Assembly: GCA_004794655.1 (NCBI GenBank)
Contig: SMMW01000522.1
Location: 2,418,001 to 2,482,000, forward strand
Length of the DNA: 64,000 nucleotides
Direction of reading: 5' to 3'
Source: Marisa cornuarietis
Lineage: Eukaryota > Mollusca > Gastropoda > Architaenioglossa > Ampullariidae
Shown: positions 49,393 through 62,329 of the stretch, one piece after another
Numbering within the stretch: position 1 is the first letter of the stretch
Layout of the letters: each line of letters begins with the position of its first letter
The notes under the pieces: generated by a model
The model's database searches: none
Told to the model about the DNA's origin: nothing
The model's input: the letters and a program-made list of their open reading frames with translations, nothing else
Program-made: the position numbers and the translations under genes

Positions 49393-49577
49393 GCGGTCCG
49401 GTGGCGCAACGGTTAGCGCCTGTCACCAATACAGTCAAGGTTGGCTGTCCTGGGTTCAGTTCTCGTCTCGGGCAGGCTGTTCTTTCTCTGCATGTGGCAT
49501 CCGTTTACAGGGCTGGCTGCCTTGCCGTGATATAGCCTTAGTTGCTGGCTCGGCGTAAAACACCAATTAAAAAAATT
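49393..49577 (+). mobile_element. Full-length tRNA-derived SINE with target site duplication
   Basis: The head gcggtccggtggcgcaacgg carries the A box and gggttcagttctcg the B box. The body runs to ggctcggcgtaaaacaccaa and a short A-rich tail. It is flanked by gttcgtaagtag (49381-49392) and gttcgtaagcag (49578-49589), a 12-bp duplication with one mismatch. Confidence 0.9.
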
Positions 49578-50084
49578 GTTCGTAAGCAGCCTATGTAGTG
49601 TCTTTTTGTCTAATATGTGTTTGTTTGCTGCGTCTGTATATCTGTGCTTATCTGCTGTCTTTAGGCTCTAATATGTGGTTATCTGATGTGTCTAGGTCTC
49701 ATATCGGTTTATCTGTGCTTATCTGCTGTCTTTGTCTGCTATGTTTACCTATTTTGCGCTTATCTACTTGGCCAAAAACTTTTTGCCTGCTGTGGGTTTT
49801 TTGTCCAAATTTCTTCCTCTGTAAGTAGATGTTACTGTACAAAGAGCAGCTTAAAAATAATAAACCTTTTTTTATTTGGTGGGTGGGTGGGGGGCGTCAT
49901 GAGTGATAAGCTGTTGGCGGGGCAAATGTTTATATGTTCTCACAGTCAGTAGAGAGCATGTAGAACATAAATATGTTCACAAGCACAGTTTTTAAAACAT
50001 TCATTCATGTAGCGCTTCTATGATTCATTTATTATTTACTAACTTTGAAAATTCCAGTCAAGCTCACGGTACGCAAGCGTTCCC

Positions 50085-50325
50085 CTACTTGTCCATTTAC
50101 TATGGGATGTAGATCTTCCACCTTCTTGTATATTTACTAAGCGATGTAGATGCCCTGCCTATTTGTAATTTACTAAGTGATGTAGCCGCCTTGCCTTCTT
50201 GTACATTTACTAAGCGTTGATACCCTGCCTTTTGACATTTAGTAAACAGTGTAGATACTTCACCCTCTTGTACATTTAGTAAGCGGTGTAGATACTCTAC
50301 CTTCTTACATCATAAGTACTCATAG
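50085..50325. repeat. About 40-bp tandem repeat, five to six copies
   Basis: The units share cttcttgtacatttactaag and cgatgtagataccctgcc, with increasing divergence. Confidence 0.88.
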
Positions 50326-53300
50326 CTATACTCTGGTTTTCCTTAATGACCGTCATCAAAAGTTCTTTACACATTCCCTATGAGTGTCATTCCCACCACA
50401 ACCTTCAGAGAGAAATTCGTATCGGTTTATGTTTGAGCTCTTGTATGTGTCCACAGAGTACCCTTGTGCTACTAGATTTTACATTTCTGCTAAACAGCAA
50501 TTTTTTGTGCATGATGAATCTTAAATGCACTTTATTTCTTATGAGAAAGAAATCATTACTAAAATTTCACAAGCTAATCCGCGAAGATTGTGCTTGTCAA
50601 CAGACAAACCTTCAAAACATCTACACACTTCTCTAACGTATACTGTCCAGAATTTCATGTAAATATGAAGTTATTAATTGCTCCTACTCTACTTGCTATT
50701 TCCGGGAACAGCCAAGGCGAACACGCCGATAATGTAATGTTGACCGTTATCCTAGGCTACAGGGGATGAGGGGAACATCTTGTTTACAGGACAATATCTT
50801 GCTATAAATGTCACAAAATGAACGATTTCACAAAGTCTTTAGCGTGAAGCAACAGACGCTGAGGTTAGAAATTAAGCTGAAAGAAAGCTAACAAGAGCCG
50901 AAATAGTTACAAAAGAAGACATGGGACATTTCTCGTCCCTTCCTGCCTTCATTCCTTCCCTTACTCTCCTTGTCTGCCCTCGTCTGTGTACCACCTTGCT
51001 TATCTGTAACGGGTCTTCACATTACCACCAGCTTGCACACGTTAACTCCAGCAAAGGAAGGAGAACCTCCCTCTTCAGGACACATTTAAGAAAAATAAGC
51101 AAGGTGCATTATATCAGGTACAAAATAAATTCTCATTTAAGGCCAAGGTTCAGGTAGTATTAAACAAGCTGATATCTTTTACAAGAACGCTTTTTGAAAG
51201 TGTTTCTTAGAGTATTTTATATCGGTCCTGGTCAGGTGGTGCTTAAGAAGACCTCATTGCTGTCTTCTTGTAGCAAATAATGCTAACAACCTCGTATTGA
51301 CTGACGAACAATGCAAACTCGGTCGCTTTTTATAAACTTAATTTAATTTTATATTAAAACCTTACGGAATAATAATAATAATAATCATAATAAGAATTTT
51401 TAGTACAACGTAAATTGCAACTGTGTGGGCAGTTCGAAAATAGCGTTAAAAATCAAATGGACCAGTTAGTAGGAATTATAACCGTTCATCTTGTGCTGCT
51501 TAAAGTTCTAGTGTAGTGCTAGTTTTTCTAAAGACTAGACAAAGCACAGTGAACGATATAATTTCCCTACCTTTTTGTGAATATCTCTCTTTCGTTCTCT
51601 AGATACAGGCCTGCAGAATGAACGCAAATAGCTCAAAATCGTGACGTCACGTTTGTACACATGTGAATGCTGATGTTTGTAGGCGTGTATCTCGCACAAA
51701 CTTTCGGGAAATTGAGCATTCTCACAAATTTGGGGAAACCGTATCACCAACCCCTAGAAAAAAAATGTTGCACCCCACTAAACCTTTAACTCGTGTGTCG
51801 GAGAGTATAAGCAGTAAATGGTTTTCAGCAAGAAATCTGACAACAACGTGCAATCTTGCCGCCTTTTCCTAACCTCCAGGCTGAATTCCGGGGACCCAAG
51901 AGAAAACAGAGCTGTGTATTTTGCCCCATAACGATTTTGACTGACACCCAGCAGTAATTGTTGATTTCTTGGCCTGACAACTGACATCTGATCTCTGTTT
52001 CCACACAAATCAAACATGGAAGTGTTGTAACAGACGATGTCACCGACGACAAGCTCATTATTCCCAAACGGCGCCATTTGGCCATGTGGGAGCGTGGGCT
52101 GAGTTGGAAGAGGTCCGGGTGAGAATACCCAAGCAGGATTAAATGGCCAGGCGACAGTTCGCCGATCGATCGAGAAAAGAAGACGGGCATAAAATGAGTT
52201 TCCCCCCCTTTTCGCTCTAAGCCTCTGTGGCTTTTTTACCATGCCTGCATGAGACGATATTGAATTTGGGATTTTTGTTCTAGCTTCTGTCCCTTGGCAG
52301 AGCGTCAAGGATTAGCAGATGACAAATGTGTTGTGTGCGGGAGTGCTTGTTACTCCCCCACCCCTTCTTTATACTTGCCTGTCCGATGGCTGTAGAATCT
52401 GTCACATGCGTGTGAGCGCGCGTGCATTATTGCGTTTGTGTTCTGCTGCACACGTGTGTGCGTGCGTGCGTGGTTGCGCATCCCTGACGCATAATTCACT
52501 ACAACGCTTTTATGTTCCTATAAAATGCGGCTTTACGTGTGTTCGGTAATCAAAAGATTATCTAGTATTAAGGTAATTAAAGGATTAATTGTAATTACAC
52601 TAATCAACGGATTTGCCTTAAAACGAATGGCCAAGAGCATCGTATAACAGTAAACAGCTCCATTAGTGTCTGGAGACGACAAAGCATGAGTGTTGCGACT
52701 AACATGAGAAGCAAGAAAGATTCTGTCATCCGCGAGTCTGCTTTAAAGGGAATAGGCAAAGAAGAAGAAGATGGCTTACAGATTAAAGTGTAAGCCAAGT
52801 AGAGAGTGATATCGAGAGGCAAATGTCTTAGACCATGATGGAAGGAAAGGAAGGGGAAATTTGAGGGTTAGGTGAGTGCACGAAACAGGGGGGGGACAGC
52901 TGTGCGGTCGAAGACATGGACAAAATGGCTGAAGTGAGAGTGGGCAGAGAATGAAGGATTGTGGAGACTCTAGTGCCAGATCCGATGGCCAGCTGATGAG
53001 CAAAGTTAGCGTTATGGATCAAAGGGACGTTATCGAATATCCGGCCTACCAGCACGAAGCGTCCGCTGCAGTCAGGCAGAGGTTGTGGCCCTCGTCTCGG
53101 AACGTCTGGACACAGCTGTGTCGATGAGGTAGTTTGTTGCCACCAGCTACTAACTTCAAGCCTGGTACAGGATTCTATCATAGACTCGCAGCTCTGGTCA
53201 CAAAGCTCAAACAATGTAGTCTGGTACCTGTCTTTACCGATGATGATCTTCATGTAAGATCAGTATGCACCACCAACAAAGCTCTATCTACAAACAAGCT

Positions 53301-53774
53301 GGGATGTTCTTCATACGACTCACTGTGTCATCTTCCATTTCGTGCATTTTATATCTTCTTCTTTCCCTCCCCTTTAACTTCCCCTAGCGCCATTTCGGGC
53401 ACTAAGCCCTTCTGAACTTCACACGTCTGAAACGCAGAATCAACTTTCCTCGTGCTTTCCCCCCCCCCCCCCATCTTGCTGGACTGGTACAGAACTGGTA
53501 CAGATAAAGCTTCGATACCAAACTACGTTGGAAGACTTCGGCAGCACTGGACGAAAAAAGCGGATTAAATTTTTGGAGAAGTTACGGGATGGAAGCCGAG
53601 GGAGTATAAGGTGGTGGAGGAGCCGAGTGGAGGGGCGGAGGTGTGGATGGAGTTGGTGGGGTGGAGGGGCTACAGTGCGCGAGGAGGAGGATGAAGGAGT
53701 GGGCGGAAGGTGGGCAGGCGAGACCTGTGATGGGACGAAGGTACAGGCGGAGAGACAGGCAGTTCGATAGAGCG

Positions 53775-53960
53775 CGTGATGGAGGAGGCTGCCCCGCTCC
53801 CAGCCTGTCCCTAGCCTCGCGTGATGTAAGAAGCTGCCCCGCTCCTAGTCTGTCCCTAGCCTCGTGTGATGTAAGAAGCTGCCCCGCTCCTAGCCTGTCC
53901 CTAGCTTCGTGTGATGTAAAACGGTACCTCGGTCATAGCATGTCCCTAGCCTCATACACA
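53775..53960. repeat. 45-bp tandem repeat, about 4 copies
   Basis: The unit gctgccccgctcctagcctg, then tccctagcctcgtgtgatgt, then aagaa, occurs three times plus a diverged fourth copy. It translates on the plus strand to a 15-residue period (SCPAPSLSLASCDVR), which explains the open frame there. Confidence 0.95.
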
Positions 53961-54544
53961 AGCACTGTAGTTGCCATCTGACATGAACATTACAGTGTTA
54001 GCCTTATTTTCGCTTGCAGTCGTGAGGGGGAGCGGGAGGAGCAGTCGTCACGTCCTGTGTTCGCTCTCTCCGATGGGGTGTGGAAGCACAACATGGCGGT
54101 GGCTCACACTCTACAAAGTAGCCGATCTAGAAACAGGTAACCGTGTTCTGTGCTTAAGTCAGGCTTAGGAAAACCCTTAAGTTGAAATCTGAGTTCAGAT
54201 CCACGACGGTGTTACATGACGGCGTTTGCGTCTAAGGGGCTTAACTCTCACCACCTCACCTCTGAGCGCACGAGGCTGAAGGGAGGAAGAAAGGGAGGAA
54301 GAAGACAACATTAAAGGGCCACTATCATCGTACATCTCTTCCTGAACAATCGTCTGTTACTCGGCGAAATACACAGACGTCTTATTGTCAGGATAAACTT
54401 TCAACCATTTACTTGCCTTCTCAAGACAAATTAATACATGATCTTCAATAGAAGTGAGTTATCGCCAAATTCGAGATGAAATGACATGTTTTCTCGCGTG
54501 GAAAAGCCACCAGACCAGACCAAGAATCACTCGCGTTACCGGAT

Positions 54545-55245
54545 ATGCTTCGCGTGACATCACCATGGCATAGTTTGTAGTGAAATGCTTCTGGTGACAT
54601 CAGTCTCGCATACTTTGTAGTGACATCACCATGGAATACTTTGTAATGACATTCTTCGTGTGACATCAGTATGGCATACTTTGTAATGACATCACCATGG
54701 CATACTTTGTAGTAACATGCTTCGTGTGACATCAGCATGGCATACTTTGTAGTGACATCACCATGGCATACTTTGTAGTGACATGCTTCGTGTGACATCA
54801 GTATGGCATACTTTGTAGTGACATCACCATGGCATACTTTGTAGTGAAATGCTTTGTGTGACATCACCATGGCATACTTTGTAGTGACATTCTTCGTGTG
54901 ACATCATCATAGCATACTTTGTAGTGACATCACCATGGCATACTTTGTAGTGACATGCTTCGTGTGACATCATCATAGCATACTTTGTAGTGAAATGCTT
55001 TGTGTGACATCACCATGGCATACTTTGTAGTGACATTCTTCGTGTGACATCAGTATGGCATACTTTGTAGTGACATCACCATGGCATACTTTGTAGTGAC
55101 ATGCTTCGTGTGACATCACCATGACCTACTTTGTAGTGACACGTGTGCGCGACATCAGCGTAGCATACTTTGTAGTGTCATCACTATGGCGCACTTTGTA
55201 GTGACAGGCTTCGCGTGACATCAGCACGGCGTCCTTTGTAGTGAT
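54545..55245. repeat. 66-bp composite minisatellite, about 10 copies
   Basis: Each unit has two half-repeats around catactttgtagtgac: one in the form atcaccatgg, one in the form gcttcgtgtgacatcagtat. The minus strand encodes a 22-residue period (HGDVTTKYA, then LMSHEACHYKVC) over the left part. Units at the right end are more diverged. Confidence 0.95.
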
Positions 55246-57709
55246 CTTTCATCTGACAGCTGCCTCTGGTCACTTCACGCGCACCAAACGTTTTCTTTCA
55301 CTGCAGTCGCCGCCAATGCAGTCATTTTAAACGCCCTCTTGTTGCGTTACATCATAAATCAGCAGGGGGCACAACCCTTCCAAAACAAACATCTCTACTT
55401 CTGATTTGTGAAGAAAGTCGTCACACCAGCTCCATAGTGAAGACATGCTTAGGAACCGAACAATATTTTTAAAGCTATAACAGCATCATGGTACTGAACA
55501 AACAATATTACTGCAGTGGGTAAACAATATTACGGTGGTGAACGAACTGTAAAAGCCATGTCGGTGTTACGTTAAGCCGGCTTTGCTGTTCTGTGGAGAG
55601 ATAACTGATGCTTCAGCAATGAACTGCTGCGTGGCACCGTGTCGTGAGTTCGGCTCCTACACAATCCTTACAAAGGTTTCTTTCGCTGCTTCTCCCCAAA
55701 AGACAAGAGTCGCTAATGAATTAGGTTGTTTCGTTACTTTGCTGTGAGAAGGGGAGGTCATATGACAAACCACATGACGTGAAAGATCACGAGTCACATA
55801 CCTGTGCAAAGAAAAGTGTTCAACTCACAATACACTTTTTATAATATGCTAGAGTACCCAAATGCTATGTTTCATGTGTTAGGTTAAGTCTGATTTTCAT
55901 TAAATTAAAAAAAACACGAAAGCACCTCAGCACAAAACATGATAAGATTTCCGAAAGACATGATACAGAGCTACACAGGACATGACACACAAGTTACTGA
56001 CATGATATACAAATTACACAAGACAAAGCCCGAAATAAAGTGAAGCGGTGAGTACATCTTACGATTATCCAGACGTATAAAATCTATTTTTCTGGAACAG
56101 TAGAGAAAGACAGAAAAAAATGAAGAAATGGGCAGACAACCCCCAATAGTGGGCTGACCTCGAATTCGCCACATCCCCCAAGAGGGGCAGAGAATCGAGA
56201 CAGATGTCGAGAGCTGGTGGTGATATCGGCAGATGACACTCTGGCCAATCAGGGACTGATTACAATGATAATGCACTTCTTGCTCAGAAATACAAAATAA
56301 TGGATGAATGCGACAATAAGGCAACGATTGCAACTATTACCTCCCCTCAGAAACTGTGCAAACTTGGAAGGACACCTGGAGGGGCCCGTGCAGTTCATGC
56401 CGTGTACTGATACGAAGGAAAGAGCTTTCTGCGGTAGACGAAGCAAACCGTGAAAAGTAATAAGGCTACTCATAGCCTTTGTGTGGGAAAACAGAAACAA
56501 TGAAAGAGAAACCTGTTCTTAATTTGTTTAAAACTGCATTCTTCTTTGTCTGATACATAAATTCATAACCAAAGAAAAATCAGGCAGCTGAAAAAATTCA
56601 ATGTCTCGTGTCATCGTGTTTTCGAGATTGATATTGTATTGTTTACATGTGCGACGGTGTGACAACTAATAGATAAAGGGGTTGAGAAAAGATGAAAGGA
56701 AAAGAAGGAATGAAAGAAAGACTAAGGAAAGTGAAGATGATCCGCAAAGGGAGGTAGAAAAAGCAAGAGAGTGACACTGTGCACTTTCTGGACCACTGGC
56801 TTTTGGTTTTGAAATTAACTTACTCGTGTCCCGCACAGCAGACGACGTCCATGAAAAATACTATTATGAAACAATTTCAGGCATGGGGATATGTGAATTG
56901 TGGCTGACAGGCCCCCTACTCGATATCTTGTTGCAGTGTAACAGGCTCTTGGGTTTAACTCGGGTCTGTGTAATTTACTTTTGCGCCAGTCATTATGGAA
57001 TATGTCTTCCGGATACAGCAAATGCGCGTGTACGGAAATGACGTCATAACTTTGTCACGGGCTTAATGTTTTCACTTTATTGCGCCAGACAAGACACCCT
57101 TTGACCTAACCCTTGCAAAGCCAGTGGTCTTTTTCCTGTTGAAAGTTTTTGTAATAGGAACACGAAAGTGTTTTAGGGTGGAGAAATAAAGTGACTTACA
57201 GCCAGGAAACTTTGGTAACAGTTGAACGGGTTTCTGACCCAACACTTCCTGCCTGTGAACGGGACTAAAATTGCGTGGAAGATTTAGGACCCTAGTAGCA
57301 TGTTTATCATATCACTACTAACATGTTATCTGCGTTATTGCAAAAGGTCAAAACCGTCACCACACCGTTTGCTAGCAAGAACTCTCATCATGAAATACCT
57401 TTCCATGTACCATTGTCTACACCCACCTTTATTAATATGAGCTATAGGTCAATAAGTGCTCAGATTTGTTCACAGTGTTAAAGACTAGTTTTACCTGGTG
57501 TCAGAAGTTGTCTCGGTGTCTGTGTGTGTGGGTGATCTGTTTAGGCATGGACTCGCAGTCAGAGTGCGTTTAGTCCATCAAACATGATACTCATCTGGAT
57601 CGTGGTCAGTGCCAACAGAAGAGACATCTCTTGCATGCTTTGTTTCGAATGTCTATTATTCTGTTTGTTGTATTTTTATTTTGTATGTTTAGATGGACAA
57701 CGTTACTTG

Positions 57710-57890
57710 GTAGGTTCTCTTTACTTGGTAGGTTCTAGAAAAAAGTAGAAGACTGAGGCCGACACGATTATCTCAGCCAATGCCCTGACCTGTAAGTAAG
57801 TCAGTGCTCTGACCTGTAATAAGTCATTGCTTTGATCTGTGCCCTGACTTGTGAGTAGCTCAGCCATTGTCCTGACGTGTAACTCTCTTA
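57710..57890. repeat. Short duplication and about 28-bp repeat
   Basis: The string tttacttggtaggttct is duplicated at 57718, followed by diverged copies of gccctgacctgtaagtaagt-type units. Confidence 0.75.
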
Positions 57891-58527
57891 GTTTTCCTAT
57901 CACGACAAATAAATTTTAATGGTATGCCTCTTTAAAAAGTTCTTTTTCTACACGGAAATCAAGAAGGCACCCATAAGAACTTTATATTTTAAGCAGTGGA
58001 TCCATATCATCCTCTATATTTGATTGCGGAAGAAGATTCAGATATCAGAACACCGACACGTGAACATAGCCTCCTGTGCAGATGACCTGAGGTCACGAAA
58101 AGTGTTGATTTTAGCTTTTGCTCGCGAATGTACTGCTGTCAATTTTTTTTTTAAAATCAGAAGTAAGTTTTGTCTGACTTTAATGATACATTCAGCGATG
58201 AGTGAGATCTTTAGTGTTGAGGATATGTCTGGACTCGTTATCCTGCTAATGCCGACTGTATTTGGATCTTGTATCTTTAAACTTACAATTGTTAGACGAT
58301 GAATGACTTTGTAGACAACTGAAGTGGCAAAAATAAAGTTGGAGATTATTTATCACTCACCAATAGAGAAATTTGATATATCAAAGAAGGAGGAGGTTAC
58401 TCTACAAAACTTGCGCACTCCCTCTTCTCTCTCTTTCTTTTGATATTTTGAAAAAACCATCAACATTTAAAGCCACTCTTTTCCCGGTGTTACAATGTTT
58501 TCTGTAAGTTAACTCAGAAATAGAAGA

Positions 58528-58740
58528 AGCGGGTAGCTGAGTGAGTAGAGCATCTGTCCCCGATGAGAGAATGCACACAATGGGTTCGATACCCACGTGG
58601 TGGAGTGGATTTTCTCAACTGACACAACTGACACAACTGTAATGGAAATGAAGGGAGAGGAAAATTACATGGGCATCGCCTTCACAAAAAGCTAAGCCCA
58701 AGAAAAATACGACCTGCATCAGCTTACACTCAACCGATCG
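58528..58740 (+). mobile_element. tRNA-derived SINE, same tail family as 34.2 kb
   Basis: The tRNA-like head gtagctgagtgagtagagc plus gggttcgatacccac is well preserved. The tail (gggcatcgccttcacaaaaa, then gctaagcccaagaaaaa) aligns with the element at 34200, so both belong to one family despite different tRNA-like heads. Confidence 0.82.
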
Positions 58741-58912
58741 AAAAACGTTACAAAACTACCTCTCCGTTTTTAAAGACAGACTTGCCCTACCTCGGAACGT
58801 GATCAATGTCTAAAATGAGATCTGTAAATGTGAAAATCTGTAAGCAGTTCATATTTAGGCACAAGTAAGTTTGAGAATATTAGAGATGCTTCGGGAAAAA
58901 GTAAGCTCCAGC

Positions 58913-58913
<1 letters not shown>

Positions 58914-58986
<73 letters not shown>

Positions 58987-58994
58987 ACACACAA
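58914..58994. repeat. (AC)n microsatellite, about 40 units
   Basis: The longest clean microsatellite in the window, interrupted once by acag near 58981. Confidence 0.98.
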
Positions 58995-59734
58995 ATCAAG
59001 GAGGGGTAGGAGAGACCACGGACAAACTTAGATGCTAATAAATATCTAAATGCAGACACAGGTGAAAACTACAAATGTTGACATCGTAAAAGAAAGCTCA
59101 AAAGAAAGAAAATTCATAGGGAAAAAATACACCGAGATTATGAGTGAATAAAGAATTTTCTGTAATGATAAGCAAAACAAAAGAATAGTCAATAACCAAA
59201 GACACATTATTAAAAGATCACAGATTGCAATGAATAGTTTGTGTGAAAGAGTGAATACAGTAACAGAGTGAGCACAATGCAAGAGTAAAAAAAAAAGGTG
59301 TACACGTTAAAACTGAATAGTCTTGGCGGAAGAATAAAAAGATGCATCTTAGGAAAAAATAGTGCAGTTCGCGCATGATTTTGTGATTGAACAGCTCTGT
59401 GCCAGCAAACAATAACGACACCCGACGTTCGACCGTTACCCAGGTTCTACCCGCTCTTATCGCCCTGTCCTGTGTTACTCTTCCATCCAGTGAAACAACA
59501 AAAAGACCATTTCTTACATCCGTTTTACCTCGCAGTGTACAGGTATGTATATGACGTTAATTCGGTTATGTATTGTTACAAAGGAGTAGTGATATCTCGT
59601 GTAAAATTTCACTTTTATTTAGTGATTTACTCAGCAGAGGTTATCTCCATGGCGATGTCACCATTAATAAGATGTTGATAACATGACAGAAACACGTTAC
59701 TATCAGGATTTATGTTGACAAAAAAGTACTGACA

Positions 59735-60025
59735 TGTAGTCAAGGTCATCATCGGGTGTTGGTTAGACAGGGTGACAGGATGACCAAATCACGACGACAG
59801 CTAGCCTTATTATCAGCATGTTGACAAGATGACCAACAAAAAAAAAACAAGGCGACAAAAGAGGTCATCAAGTATGTTGACAGGACGACAACATGGCGAC
59901 AGCTAGGCGAGGTAATCAGCATTTTGACAGGATGACAAAAAAAAACCAAAAACATAATGACAGTTAGCCGCGATCATCAGCATGTTGACAGGATGGCAAA
60001 AACATGGCGACAGCTAGCCGAGGAG
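59735..60025. repeat. About 60-bp degenerate tandem repeat, five copies
   Basis: Repeated words are gttgacaggatgaccaa, acatggcgacagctagcc and gaggtcatcagcat. Several copies contain A-runs. Confidence 0.85.
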
Positions 60026-61140
60026 ACGCACGTGACGATGCACCTGCCGCGCGAGTGGCAGGCGGCGAAAGAAGGCAGCGATCATACAAAAAAAAAAAAA
60101 AAAAAGAGAAGAAGTTCTCCTCTCTATGGCCGCAAGCTGCCATGTGGATTGTGCTGATGGATTAGCTCAAGTAAGCAGGCGTGCGCTTCGTGGATTTCAG
60201 ACGTCAGAATGGGACACCGCGCAAAGACACTCGGGGGAAAAAGCAGGCTACAAACTCCGAGTGCATCGGATGGTGGGTGTACGATGTCTTTTCAAACACC
60301 ACCGGCGTAGCAGTCCATCAATCTCGAGAACGTTAGAATTTGCTGTTGGCATATATTTTTCTTCGTCCTGGTGTGTCGTGTTTTTATATATATTTTTTTA
60401 TTCCTTCACCTGACTTGCAAAGGCCTCGGGTAGAGTGTCTCTGTAATAAAGGTATCTTTGAAGTCCTGTCGACTTTTTTAGCTCTCGCCCATTTGTCGGC
60501 TGCGGGGCCTTTTTGCGTCTCTGTTGTCTCGGTCCGACACCGGAAGAGAAAAAACTAAGGGGAGAGCAATTTCCTACATTTGAATGATAACTAGGCTGCA
60601 CTTGGCAAGTACCTCCATTGTAGGGAACAAGAAGCTGGAGATGAACAGGAAGGAGCGACCAAAAAAAAAACTAACAAAAAGAAACAAGAACCTGTGACAT
60701 TGGGTAATAAAATAAAGGTGACAAATATTTCTTTCGAAAAAACTTATCGCCGTATGCTGGAGAGCGCGAAGTATTCTTTGGAACACACTGGGTCCTGCCT
60801 GCGACCTCGTCATACGATATTCGGTCACTAAACCTTAAGACCACAGCGGTCAGAATAACGCCGTAAATCATCAGTAGCCAGCAAGTTAAAGATAAACGGA
60901 AATCTGTTATTGAATATACAAATATATAAATGTGTATATCAGTATGTAGATAACTGGGGTAGTTTGAAAGGTAACTAGGTGGGCAGGCAGCTTTGGAACT
61001 GATTTCGCAGCGCTGGCTTCACAAAGACATACTTTCCTTGTTCTTGTTCTTGTCCTCTCTCTCTTGTACTCACGGCGCGTGCGCACACCTCCCCCCCCCC
61101 AACACACACACACCCACACCAAGAGAGAGCGAAGACTTAC

Positions 61141-61284
61141 AGCTCTGTAGGTGCGTTTTTGCCCAGCATGTTTGCCGCCTCTGCCGTCCATCTCGACGTG
61201 GACATTGTAGATGATGTGGAAGAACTCCTCCACGATGGCCACGCGCTTGTAGCTCCGCTCCTCCTCGCTGCATCCCGGCCCCTC
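61141..61284 (-). CDS. NOL4: NOL4-like, internal exon A (48 codons, phase 0-0)
   Basis: On the minus strand a clean acceptor (CTCTGCTGTGCAG) opens an exon of exactly 144 nt that closes at a near-perfect donor (GCT|GTAAGT, GT at 61140-61139). The 48 residues begin EGPGCSEEERSYKR, continue VAIVEEFFHIIYNVHVE and end GGKHAGQKRTYRA. From memory, vertebrate NOL4 has RVAVVEDFFDIIYSMHVE and then KHAGQKRTYKA at the same spacing, so the identification is strong. No known enzyme motif is present. Other reading frames over this exon are shadows. A CA-rich, C-rich tract lies just downstream (61089-61120). The exon joins directly to exon B with no missing residues relative to the vertebrate protein, so no exon is expected in the 28.6 kb between them. 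Confidence 0.94.
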
Positions 61285-62329
61285 CTGCACAGCAGAGAAT
61301 AGGTAATGTAACAGGACACGACACACCAGTCTGTGTTTCAAAACGTTGTACAGATACAAACAGGAGACATACACACAGAAAAATAAACAGCAAGCTGACA
61401 ACCTTTATAAATATTTTAAATATTCAGTAACACTTCACCTTTCAGAACGTACACTTTATAAGCCTTTAGAACAAAGGTACAGCTGTATTTAATAACCAAC
61501 ATAAATTAGAACAACTGTACAACAGTATTTAATAACCTTGATTAACTGTCAACACCATTTGCCATTACTTGTCACATCCTATTTTCTCGACCTTGAGGTA
61601 ATGGCTGACCTGTAAAATAGCTTCATCTCTATTCTTTTATTCAAATTTGTTGCTAACCAGATTTTTGTTTTGCTTTCTTATTTACTTTTCTGCTGCTTTA
61701 CTTGTTTTTGTTTTTTTTTCTCATAAACACCCCACGCTCCAGACAGCTGACTTTCTCAACAACCCGCCCCCCACCGCCACCGCAACCGCCACCCGACAGC
61801 ACGCGCGGCTGGTCGTCATCCCGACGTTAGCATCACGTAAACATGACAACCACGTAAACACGGGACAGCGCCGGAGCGTACATGGGCTCAACTAAGGGCA
61901 TCCTTTGCTGCAGGGCGAGCTGACTGCTTCAGCAAGTGACCCACCATGTCTGTATGAGTGTGTCATGTGTCATGTGCCATGTGCCATGTATTTTTACTGA
62001 CTGAGAAGGACGTCATGTGGATTCAAATCCCGATGTCCATACTTCTTTTCTTTGACAAACCAAACGGTTTCCAGAGCTGTCATTTCATGTACTTTTCTGC
62101 TTAAAGAGCTTTGATTTGTTTGTTTGCTTGCTTGTTTTTGTTTTCTTTACATATTTCCACATAGTTGCGCAAGGGTAAATAGCGCAGTTCTTCACAATAC
62201 TTATTTTAGAATTCTAACTCTTCTATTATTATTTTAGTCTATTTTATTTATTCTATTTTGTTCTAAATTTATTTAGTCTTTCTAAATTTATTTATTCTAT
62301 TCTAGATATTTTATTTATCATTATATTTT

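Larger units (their letters stand above)
32510..61140 (-). other. Giant intron between exons A and B (28,631 bp)
   Basis: The two flanking exons are joined by homology and phase, so the interval should be a single intron. It ends in GTAAGT at the exon A side and TTGCAG at the exon B side. It is packed with SINEs, minisatellites and microsatellites, listed separately, and includes GC-rich patches at 37.2, 41.2-41.4 and 43.2-43.5 kb. Between listed repeats (for example 46.0-47.9, 50.6-51.8 and 55.3-57.7 kb) I see only unremarkable sequence. Confidence 0.85.
5874..61284 (-). other. NOL4: Partial NOL4-like gene (internal exons A, B, D, C)
   Basis: This is the span of the only gene recognised with confidence. 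Exons A and B match the central conserved part of the NOL4/NOL4-like family. Exons D and C follow in the same orientation and in compatible phase, and encode the kind of Ser/Thr/Asp-rich disordered linker found at this place in the family. The first exons (upstream of residue block RVAVVEDFF in vertebrates) lie past the right edge, and the conserved C-terminal block (KAFNMFVRLFVDENLDRM in vertebrates) lies past the left edge. Introns are about 28.6 kb (A-B), 11.4 kb (B-D) and 14.5 kb (D-C). Vertebrate NOL4 is nuclear/nucleolar and enriched in brain and testis; its molecular activity is not established. The symbol is by homology only, and whether this is a NOL4 or NOL4L co-orthologue cannot be decided here. 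Confidence 0.85.

Noticed and set aside
51778..52308. 176-codon minus-strand open frame
   Set aside because: It looks fairly protein-like, but a second frame is open over most of it, no family is recognised, and one frame of this length is expected by chance in 64 kb.
52828..53253. 141-codon minus-strand frame, possibly a decayed retroelement
   Set aside because: No reverse transcriptase, endonuclease or other motif could be identified.
58528..58600. Functional tRNA gene
   Set aside because: The A and B boxes are present, but the cloverleaf stems do not close and the sequence continues into a SINE body.
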